Part shown: in pieces, positions 1 through 5,860 of the stretch
Numbering within the stretch: the stretch's first letter is position 1
How the letters are laid out: every line of letters starts with the position of its first letter
NCBI GenBank assembly: GCA_045224495.1
Contig: JBGVAK010000079.1
Location: 1 to 16,565, forward strand
From: RUG472 sp045224495
GTDB taxonomy: Bacteria > Bacillota > Clostridia > Christensenellales > CAG-138
Reading direction: 5' to 3'
Length of the DNA: 16,565 bases
Made by a program: the position numbers and the translations under genes
Notes under the pieces: model-generated
The model's input: the letters and a program-made list of their open reading frames with translations, nothing else
Told to the model about the DNA's origin: nothing
The model's database searches: none

Positions 1-1
1 C

Positions 2-490
2 AACGAGTTCGTGGTGGGCCAGGGGAAGGTGGACCAGCTCGTCGAGGACGGGGGCTGGGTCAAGGAGGCGGCCTCTCCGGGAGCGGGGCCCGAGGCGCTG
101 CCCGTCAGCGGGTTTGCGCCCATGTGGCCCGTGGAGGGGACCATCAGCACCTCCTTCGGCATGACGGACCGGGGCATGTGCTACGGCACCGAGATCAGCA
201 CTGAGAGCGTGACCCGGGTCATGGCGCCTGAAGGGGGCGTGGTGGTCTACTGCGGGGACCGGGGGGAACTGGGTTTGGTCATCGACATCCTCCACGACGA
301 GACCGGGTGCCTGTCCCGGATCATCGGCTGCCAGCGGCCGCTGGTGGAGCTGTATCAGCGGGTGAAGAAGGGGGAGCAGGTGGCGGTGCTGCCGGAGCCT
401 AAGGGCGACACCCGGCTGGTGGTCCTCCGCTACGAGCTTTTGATCAACGGCCTCCCCGAGAACCCGGAGAAATATCTGCCGAAGATGTGA
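2..490 (+). CDS. Degenerate LytM/M23-fold protein, 5' truncated by window edge
   Basis: The reading frame is open from base 2, so the gene begins outside the window; a GTG at 11 is only an internal codon. The visible 162 codons end in TGA at 488-490. The region starting WPVEGTISTSFG and ending with the ELLINGLPENPEKYL tail follows the layout of an M23 (LytM) endopeptidase domain: glycine-rich beta strands, then V-x-x-G-x-x-V, then an NP-x-x-YL ending. The metal ligands are gone: the usual H-x-G-x-D segment reads MCYGTEIS and the usual H-x-H segment reads IIGC. It is therefore probably a non-catalytic LytM domain, as known for sporulation proteins of the SpoIIQ and SpoIVFA kind, acting at a membrane or in the intermembrane space. 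The missing N-terminus, where a membrane anchor would lie, prevents a choice between these. Fold confidence is good; function is inference. Confidence 0.6.
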   Translation, partial: NEFVVGQGKVDQLVEDGGWVKEAASPGAGPEALPVSGFAPMWPVEGTISTSFGMTDRGMCYGTEISTESVTRVMAPEGGVVVYCGDRGELGLVIDILHDETGCLSRIIGCQRPLVELYQRVKKGEQVAVLPEPKGDTRLVVLRYELLINGLPENPEKYLPKM

Positions 491-496
491 ACACAA

Positions 497-576
497 CCCA
501 AAAGGAAGTACAGCGCCAGCCATACTTCCCATTTGCGTTTCTTTTGGGCACCTTTTCTTTACAAAGAAAAGGTGCC
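497..576. repeat. Cluster of nested inverted repeats, possible dispersed repeat
   Basis: Besides the hairpin at 547-576, the region holds GGAAGTA (504-510) paired with TACTTCC (523-529), and CCCAAAAG (497-504) paired with CTTTTGGG (541-548) around it. Three inverted repeats in 80 bp of intergenic DNA are more than one terminator needs and resemble a REP/MITE-like dispersed element. The copy number in the genome cannot be seen from this window. Confidence 0.45.
547..576. terminator. Strong hairpin between convergent genes
   Basis: GGCACCTTTTCTTT at 547-560 is perfectly complementary to AAAGAAAAGGTGCC at 563-576; the innermost A-T pairs must open to form a loop. It lies between the stop of the plus-strand LytM-like gene (490) and the stop of the minus-strand M20 gene (595), the right place for a shared terminator. 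A moderately T-rich tail (TTGCTTTC) follows on the plus strand, while the minus-strand side has no U-tract, so it is a better terminator for the plus-strand gene. Confidence 0.7.
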
Positions 577-594
577 TTGCTTTCAATTGTTCCT

Positions 595-1779
595 TTACTC
601 TAAAATCGAATGCAAGATCGCCAGGTATCCGTCCACGGCATCGTAGAGGTCCGTGAGGGCGATGTGCTCGTCCACCGTGTGGGCCAGGTTCTCCCGGGAG
701 GGGCCGAAGCCGAAGGTGGGGATGCCCGCCTCGCCCGCGTAGTAGCTGCCGTTGGTGCAGAAGCTGTAGCCGGTGATCTCGGGCGTCAGGCCCCGCGCCT
801 CCATGGCCGCCTTCACCCGCAGCGTCCGCTCGTCGGGGGCGAACCACCAGGGGGCGAAGAACCGCTCCGCTTCCACCGTCTCACCGGTGGCGCAGACGGC
901 GCTGCCCATGGGGTAGGACACCCGGGCGTTCAGGGTGGGGTCCAGCTTCTTCTGCCGGTCGATGATGGCCTGGATGGGCGCAAGCACGCTCTCCCTGGTC
1001 TCCCCCACCAGCAGCCGCCGGTCGAAGGTGGCCCGGCAGTAGTGGGGCACCACGGACGCGCCGGGGTAGGGGGCGGATTGGATGTCCGTCAGCACCAGGA
1101 TGCCGTCCCCCACCATGCGGGGGTCACGGGTGGGCGGCAACTTCAAAATCGCCTCGATGAGCCCGCACATGGCCGCGGCGGCGTTGACGCCCTTCTCCGG
1201 GTTGGCGCTGTGGCAGGGCACGCCGAAGGTCTCCAAAACGATCTCCGCCCGGCCCCGCTGGGAGAGCTTCAGGTTCCCCTCGGAGGCCTCGCCGATGATG
1301 ACCAGATCGGGCTGAACCCGCCGAGCCACCTCCTTGGCGCAGACGCCCTCGAAGCACTCCTCCTGGACCACTCCGGCGAACCAGAGCTCACCGGCGAAGT
1401 CCTGGCCCTTCTCCCGCAGATACTGGGCGGTGGCCACGGCGAAGGCGGCGTCGGCCCCCTTCATGTCGCTGGTGCCCCGGCCAAAGAGCTTCCCCTCCCG
1501 CACCACGGGCTCGAAGGGAGGCGTGGTCCAGTCCGCAGCGTTCTTGGCGGGAACGGTATCGATATGCCCGTCGAACAAAAGCCGGATGCCGGGCCGCGCA
1601 CCGGCGACCCCGGCCACCAGATCCCCGTACCGATCCGTTTCCAGGGTGGTGAACCCGTTCTCCTTCAGATACCCCTTCAGGATGTCCGCCACTCCCTGCT
1701 CCTCGCCGGACAGGCTGGGGCAGGCGACAAGTTTCTTCAACAGAGACAGGGTCTCCTGCTGCAACGCTTCGCTGATCAT
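595..1779 (-). CDS. M20-family hydrolase, YgeY-like
   Basis: This 394-residue zinc hydrolase of the M20 (ArgE/DapE/ACY1/CPG2) family most resembles the YgeY-type branch: the segments GRGTSD, VQEE-x-x-EG, SQRGRAEI and GVPCHSANPEKG-x-NA match that subgroup's pattern. The visible zinc ligands are H72, D105, E141, E164 and H367; D74 and E140 are the expected catalytic pair. The lid/dimerisation insert begins near residue 175. The ATG is preceded by GGAGG at a good distance and overlaps the amidohydrolase stop by four bases (ATGA), so the two are translationally coupled. The coupling suggests that it acts on a product or relative of the amidohydrolase substrate, for example a peptide or an N-carbamoyl or N-acyl amino acid. 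In enterobacteria ygeY lies in a selenium/purine catabolism cluster, which is not seen here. The substrate is unknown; family confidence is high. Confidence 0.9.
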   Translation of the reverse strand: MISEALQQETLSLLKKLVACPSLSGEEQGVADILKGYLKENGFTTLETDRYGDLVAGVAGARPGIRLLFDGHIDTVPAKNAADWTTPPFEPVVREGKLFGRGTSDMKGADAAFAVATAQYLREKGQDFAGELWFAGVVQEECFEGVCAKEVARRVQPDLVIIGEASEGNLKLSQRGRAEIVLETFGVPCHSANPEKGVNAAAAMCGLIEAILKLPPTRDPRMVGDGILVLTDIQSAPYPGASVVPHYCRATFDRRLLVGETRESVLAPIQAIIDRQKKLDPTLNARVSYPMGSAVCATGETVEAERFFAPWWFAPDERTLRVKAAMEARGLTPEITGYSFCTNGSYYAGEAGIPTFGFGPSRENLAHTVDEHIALTDLYDAVDGYLAILHSILE

Positions 1780-3362
1780 TTGTTTCCCTCCAAAACAGTT
1801 CCTGCTTGTATGCCGGTCAGCTGGCCCTTTTCCAGGGCCGCCCGGCCGTTGACGATCACATAATCCATGCCCTCAGCCCGCTGCGCCGGCCGGTCGTAGG
1901 TGGCGGTCACGTGGATGCGCTTCGGGTCGAACACCAGGATATCCGCGTCCGCACCCAGGGCGATGCGCCCCTTGTTTTTGAGATGATACCGCTCCGCCGG
2001 GCGCAGGGTCATGCGGTTCACGGCCTCACTGAGGGTCAGATCGTGCCGCCCGTTCACATAGGTCTCGATGACCTGGCTGAAGGCCCCGTAGACCCGGGGG
2101 TGGAGCTTCCCGCCTGTGGGGAAGGTGGCGTCCGAGATGGCGTAGGCAAAGGGGCTCTGCAGAATGCGGGCGATGTCCTCCTCCGCGGTGATGAAGTCGA
2201 TCATGGTGACCTCGCAGTCGTTGTCCCTGAGGAGGTCCATGGCGAAGACAGCCGGGTCCCTGTCCCCCGCGGCCTGGTCGATGCTCTGGCCCACATACCG
2301 GCCGTCCTCCGCCCGCTTCACGGCGGAGACGAAGATGTTCTCCCAGCCCACCAGATACACGTAGTTGTCGAAATCCCGGCCCTTCTCCAAGCGCTCCAAA
2401 AGCTGCTTTCGGGCGGCGCCGTCCTTAAGCCGCGCCGTGATGACGGCGGGCCCGCCCTGCAAAAACTCCGGCGGCAGGATGTGGATGAGCTGGGTGCTGC
2501 CCGCGGTGTAGGCGTACACGTCGCAGCACACGTCGATCCCCTCCTCCCGGGCCCGGGCGATCCTATCCAAGGCTTGAGGCGCCAGCTTTCCCCAGTTCTC
2601 CCGGCCGCTGGCCTTCAGGTGGCTGATCTGCAGCGGCACGCGAAGTTCCTTTGCCACATGGATCATCTCGTCGATGGAGGGCAGCAGCTTCATGGCCTCC
2701 TCCCGCATGTGGACGGAAAGGACCGTGTCCGTGTTGCGGATGGGCTCCAGGGCGCGGATGAGCTCGTCCGTGGTATAGTAGCACTCCGGCGCGTACCCAA
2801 GGCCCAAGGATACGCCCCCCGCGCCGTCCGAAAGGGACCGCTCCAGCCGGGCGTGGATCGCATCATAGTCCCGATCCTCCAGTCGGAGCTTTTGGAACCC
2901 GGCCACGCTCGAGCGGATGGTGCCGCCGCCCGCCAGCATGAGGGCGTTCACCGGCAGGGGCCGGGCCTTCAAAGCCCTCAGATAGTCGGCCATGGTGTCC
3001 ACGGGGACGCCGGAAAAATCGCCGGTCACCGGTCTGAGATAGGAGGCGATGGCCGCCTCATAGGGCCCTGCCTGGGGGGCCAGGGACAATCCGCAGTTGC
3101 CGTTGCCGATGGTGGTGATGCCCTGGAAGAGGTCGCAGTCCCCATAGCCGGGGCGGAACAGGGCCGCGTCCGCATGGCGATGCAGGTCCAAAAAGCCCGG
3201 GCAGACCGTCTTCCCGCCGGCGTCCAGGGCCTCTATAGCCTCGGCCTCCGACAGGTCTCCCAGGGCTTCGATCTTCCCGCCCCGGACGCCCACGTCCAGC
3301 CGCCGAGCCTCGGCTCCGCTGCCGTCCAACACGTTTCCGTTTCGAATGACGATGTCAAACAT
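1776..3362 (-). CDS. N-acyl-D-amino-acid deacylase (amidohydrolase family)
   Basis: This 528-residue cytoplasmic metal-dependent deacylase belongs to the D-aminoacylase branch of the amidohydrolase superfamily. The N-terminal beta domain (MFDIVIRNGNVLDG) is followed by PGFLDLHRHAD with ligands H61 and H63, the D-aminoacylase cysteine in GNGNCGLS (C90), H218 in SVHMREE, H248 in QISHLKASGRENWG, and catalytic D411 in AISDATFPTGGKLHPRVYGAF. A C-terminal beta segment (GADADILVFDP) closes the small domain. The length is close to the family's usual 480-530. It should remove an acyl group from an N-acyl-D-amino acid or hydrolyse a related amide or dihydropyrimidine-like ring. It has its own promoter (3392-3420) and an AAGAGG ribosome site 5 nt before the ATG, and it is followed by the overlapping M20 hydrolase gene. 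The exact substrate cannot be read from the sequence. Confidence 0.88.
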   Translation of the reverse strand: MFDIVIRNGNVLDGSGAEARRLDVGVRGGKIEALGDLSEAEAIEALDAGGKTVCPGFLDLHRHADAALFRPGYGDCDLFQGITTIGNGNCGLSLAPQAGPYEAAIASYLRPVTGDFSGVPVDTMADYLRALKARPLPVNALMLAGGGTIRSSVAGFQKLRLEDRDYDAIHARLERSLSDGAGGVSLGLGYAPECYYTTDELIRALEPIRNTDTVLSVHMREEAMKLLPSIDEMIHVAKELRVPLQISHLKASGRENWGKLAPQALDRIARAREEGIDVCCDVYAYTAGSTQLIHILPPEFLQGGPAVITARLKDGAARKQLLERLEKGRDFDNYVYLVGWENIFVSAVKRAEDGRYVGQSIDQAAGDRDPAVFAMDLLRDNDCEVTMIDFITAEEDIARILQSPFAYAISDATFPTGGKLHPRVYGAFSQVIETYVNGRHDLTLSEAVNRMTLRPAERYHLKNKGRIALGADADILVFDPKRIHVTATYDRPAQRAEGMDYVIVNGRAALEKGQLTGIQAGTVLEGNK

Positions 3363-3391
3363 ACTTGCCTCTTTCTTTGGATGATATCCGC

Positions 3392-3420
3392 AGTATACCG
3401 CGCCTGATCCGGTTTTTCAA
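3392..3420 (-). promoter_or_regulatory. Sigma-A-type promoter of amidohydrolase-M20 unit
   Basis: On the minus strand TTGAAA (3420-3415) is followed after exactly 17 bp by TATACT (3397-3392). This is close to consensus, and the ATG lies 29 bp downstream of the -10 box. The promoter sits just past the symporter's terminator, so the two hydrolase genes can be expressed independently. Confidence 0.7.
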
Positions 3421-3423
3421 TCA

Positions 3424-3449
3424 AAAAGGAGAGCCGAAGCCCTCCTTTT
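3424..3449 (-). terminator. UUCG-tetraloop terminator after the symporter
   Basis: Read on the minus strand, AAAAGGAGGGC and GCTCTCCTTTT pair over 11 positions (one G-U) around a TTCG tetraloop, ending in a short run of T. It starts 19 bp after the symporter stop. It is a clear intrinsic terminator, though the tail is short enough to let some transcripts read through. Confidence 0.75.
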
Positions 3450-3468
3450 GCTGGGGTCGATGGGATGA

Positions 3469-4950
3469 TTACATGCCCTTGGCTTCCTTGGCCAGGACGG
3501 CAGCCTCTTCCTCGGCGGTCAGGTAGGCGGAGGGGGCGGGCTTAACGCCGCGGGCCCACTCGATCCAGTTGACCACGAAGAAGGTGATGACGGACACCAG
3601 GCAGCCGAAGACCACGGGCATCATGAACCAGAGGGTGCCGCCGTTGGACAGGATCTGCCAGAGGATGAAGCCGGCGGTACCGGTCAGGATGGAGATCAGG
3701 CCGGAGTTCTTGGTGGCCTTGGGCACCACCAGGCCGAGACCGTAGGCCGCGAAGGGACCTGCGCAGCGGATGCCGAAAGCGAAGGTGTTCATGGTCACGA
3801 TGGACACGCCCAGCAGGGAGATGCACATGGCGACCAGAGCGGCGATCACGTTGCTGCACCGGGTCCAGAAGATGATCTGCTTCTCGCTGAGGTCCTTCTT
3901 GCCGCCCAGACCCTTGTACAGGTCGTTGATGATCATGGTGGACATGCACAGCAGGTTGGAGTCGGCGGAGGACATAGTGGCGCAGATGATGGCCGCGGAG
4001 ATGATGCCGGTGATGATGCCGGGGGCATAGGCGCCGGTGACGGCGACCATGGCGTTGGAGCCGTTGGCGGCCAGGTTGGGCAGCTCATCCTTCAGCGCGA
4101 AGGCAGCCAGGCCCAGCAGCGTGGGGAACACGGCCATGGCGGCCATGAGCACGGCGGACAGGAAGGAGGCGTTGCGGGCCGTCTTCTCGTCCTTGGCGGT
4201 CTCGAACCGGGAAACCATCTCGGGGCCGGCCAGGAAAGTGCAGAAGTAGTTGAAGATGTAGCCGATGATGGAGGCCCAGCCGATCTGAGTGAAGTTCAGC
4301 TTCTCACCGGGGAGCTTGGCGGAGATGGCCGCCCAGCCGCCGGCGCTCTTGAGCACGATGGGGGTGGCGATGGCCAGGCCCACCAGGATGATGATGAACT
4401 GGACCAGGTCGGAGATCTGGTCAGCGATCATGCCGCCCAGGGTGGTGTACAGGATGATGACGATGCCGGCGAACACCAGGCACACGTTCAGGGGGATGGA
4501 GGGGATCAGGGCGTTGATGACGCCGCCGGAAGCCGCGATCTGGGAGGAGGTCAGGCAGAACAGGCTCAGCACGGACAGGATGGCTGTGAAGTTGCTGGAG
4601 AGCTTGCCGAACCGACGGCCCACGACCTCAGGGATGGTGACGGCCAGGGTCTTGCGGATCTTGGGCGCGAAGTAGGCCAGGGGAATCATGGCGATGGAAG
4701 CGGTGAGCACGTACCAGATGGCGCTCATGCCCCAGTTGCCAAAGGCTTTCTGAGCGAGGCCGGTGGTGCAGCCGCCACCGATGTTGTTGGCGGACAGGGA
4801 GAAGGCCACCATGAACAGGCCCATGCGCCGACCGGCGACCATGTAGTCCTTGGAGTTCTTGATCTTCAGCTTGCCGACGACAAAGCCGACGATCAGCATG
4901 CCGACGAGGTATGCCACCACGATAATGAGCGGCAGGACTTGGATTTCCAT
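3469..4950 (-). CDS. Sodium:solute symporter (SSS family)
   Basis: This 493-residue inner-membrane transporter has about 13 hydrophobic segments. SSS hallmarks are the KNSKDYMVAGRRMG motif after the first helix, SLSANNIGGG (51-60) in the unwound helix that binds substrate and sodium, LYTTLGGMIADQISDLVQF (167-185), and MSSADSNLL (326-334), matching the sodium-site serine/ADS motif before STMIINDLYKGL. The C-terminal tail is charged and cytoplasmic. The start is well supported, with AGGAGG (4956-4961) five bases before the ATG. It lies upstream of the D-aminoacylase-type and M20 hydrolase genes on the same strand, so it probably brings in their substrate by sodium coupling. The solute (D-amino acid, N-acyl amino acid, peptide or ureide) is inferred from neighbours and not from residues. 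The M-C-rich middle is ordinary for this family. Confidence 0.92.
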   Translation of the reverse strand: MEIQVLPLIIVVAYLVGMLIVGFVVGKLKIKNSKDYMVAGRRMGLFMVAFSLSANNIGGGCTTGLAQKAFGNWGMSAIWYVLTASIAMIPLAYFAPKIRKTLAVTIPEVVGRRFGKLSSNFTAILSVLSLFCLTSSQIAASGGVINALIPSIPLNVCLVFAGIVIILYTTLGGMIADQISDLVQFIIILVGLAIATPIVLKSAGGWAAISAKLPGEKLNFTQIGWASIIGYIFNYFCTFLAGPEMVSRFETAKDEKTARNASFLSAVLMAAMAVFPTLLGLAAFALKDELPNLAANGSNAMVAVTGAYAPGIITGIISAAIICATMSSADSNLLCMSTMIINDLYKGLGGKKDLSEKQIIFWTRCSNVIAALVAMCISLLGVSIVTMNTFAFGIRCAGPFAAYGLGLVVPKATKNSGLISILTGTAGFILWQILSNGGTLWFMMPVVFGCLVSVITFFVVNWIEWARGVKPAPSAYLTAEEEAAVLAKEAKGM

Positions 4951-4989
4951 ACTTTCCTCCTAATATAATGAATTCGGTTTCCCGCAAGC

Positions 4990-5025
4990 ATAATATATCA
5001 TAGGTTTTTCCAAATTTCCACAATT
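4990..5025 (-). promoter_or_regulatory. AT-rich probable promoter region of the symporter
   Basis: The 110 bp upstream of the symporter are very AT-rich in an otherwise GC-rich window. On the minus strand TTGTGG (5023-5018) stands 17 bp before TGATAT, which overlaps a TATATT (4997-4992). Neither box fits well enough to fix the exact -35/-10 pair. A promoter must lie here because tandem terminators precede this DNA. Confidence 0.4.
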
Positions 5026-5060
5026 TTTTCACAATTTACTAAATTTTCATAAACATATCT

Positions 5061-5086
5061 AAAAAAAAGATAGGGAGCCTCCACTA
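5061..5086 (-). terminator. Second, weaker terminator downstream of the acetyltransferase
   Basis: On the minus strand a short stem with one bulge (TAG/GGA paired with TCC/CTA, loop GGC, within 5071-5086) is followed by a run of eight T residues (5068-5061). It comes directly after the stronger hairpin at 5093-5120 and would act as a backup that insulates the symporter promoter. Confidence 0.5.
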
Positions 5087-5092
5087 AAACCA

Positions 5093-5128
5093 AAAGCCGA
5101 GATCGATCCGTCTCGGCTTTAGTTTTTT
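5093..5128. terminator. Bidirectional intrinsic terminator
   Basis: AAAGCCGAGA (5093-5102) pairs perfectly with TCTCGGCTTT (5111-5120) around an 8-base loop. A T6 run follows on the plus strand and a TTTTGGTTTT-type tail on the minus strand. The acetyltransferase stop lies 93 bp upstream in the minus direction, so it most likely ends the ABC exporter-acetyltransferase transcript. Confidence 0.78.
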
Positions 5129-5213
5129 ACAATTGTCCTTGCTTGCTAAATTATGCGACAAAGCAGCAGGGATGCGGTATCTGTTTGATAACCTGGGATC
5201 CGTCTCTTTGCTG

Positions 5214-5801
5214 TTACAACATTTTTCGCATGACAGCTTGCCCTTTTTCCCTGGCAACTTCCGCAAATCCCGCTTTTTGATAAAGGTGCAAAGGGCCCTG
5301 ATAATCAAAATCATCTCGTTGATCAGAGAGTTTTGCGTACCCTTCCACAGCGACGTATCCCTTAGATTTGGCGTCTGAACATACTCTGTCAATGAATGCG
5401 GATGCTATTCCCATTCCCCGGTATTCAGGAGCGATTTCAAAACAAACGATCGATATCGTTTTTCCGCAAGTGATATCCCTCGCAAATGCAGGGACAAACC
5501 CGGCATAACTCTCTATATCTGCCGCATTGCACCATCCGACAGCTCGATCTCCGTCATACGCCAGATATCCGTGAATCTGATTCCTGTCAAGCATTTCTGC
5601 CGCATACTTGCGCAACGTCTCTTTCACGCCGAATGATTTGAACTCGCTGACCATCTTTTCGATCTGTTCTTCTTCCTGATTAGGGGAAGTGCAATAGCAC
5701 GGACCGTTTGGATTGTCGTCTGTAAACGCCCTGTTATCGAAAAAGTCAAGATAATCAGCGTTCAATTCAGAGGTCAATCGCCGAATAACGATCGTTTTCA
5801 T
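5214..5801 (-). CDS. GNAT-family N-acetyltransferase
   Basis: This 195-residue cytoplasmic acetyl-CoA-dependent transferase carries motif A at residues 119-140, VCFEIAPEYRGMGIASAF, with the pyrophosphate-binding R-G-x-G loop (R128-G131), and a motif B-like LYQKAGFAEV at 174-183. An N-terminal region of about 75 residues precedes the core beta sheet (GYLAYDGDRAVGWCN). GGAGAGG (5809-5815) stands seven bases before the ATG. The gene is clearly AT-richer in codon use than its neighbours (many ATA, TTT and GAT codons), pointing to recent transfer. It lies downstream of two ABC exporter genes, linked through an overlapping 19-codon mini-ORF, so it may be co-transcribed with them. That would fit a resistance or modification role, but the acceptor substrate is not recognisable. 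Confidence 0.85.
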   Translation of the reverse strand: MKTIVIRRLTSELNADYLDFFDNRAFTDDNPNGPCYCTSPNQEEEQIEKMVSEFKSFGVKETLRKYAAEMLDRNQIHGYLAYDGDRAVGWCNAADIESYAGFVPAFARDITCGKTISIVCFEIAPEYRGMGIASAFIDRVCSDAKSKGYVAVEGYAKLSDQRDDFDYQGPLHLYQKAGFAEVAREKGQAVMRKML

Positions 5802-5860
5802 CAGGCATCCTCTCCATACGATACATTCCGATCTATATCATCGGCAGTCTGTTCGCTCAT
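5801..5860 (-). CDS. 19-residue overlapping mini-ORF
   Basis: The minus strand encodes MSEQTADDIDRNVSYGEDA between the exporter and the acetyltransferase. Its ATG shares one base with the exporter stop (TAATG at 5862-5858) and its TGA shares one base with the acetyltransferase ATG (TGATG at 5803-5799). It has no strong ribosome site of its own. It may be only a reinitiation bridge, the remnant of a displaced gene, or a chance frame. It is acidic and has no recognisable family. Confidence 0.3.
   Translation of the reverse strand: MSEQTADDIDRNVSYGEDA

Noticed and set aside
610..3407. Long plus-strand frames (417 and 533 codons) opposite the M20 and amidohydrolase genes
   Set aside because: They are antisense shadows of GC-rich genes whose true frames carry complete families of catalytic motifs; the translations are low-complexity (G, A, V, H, L rich) and have no ribosome sites.
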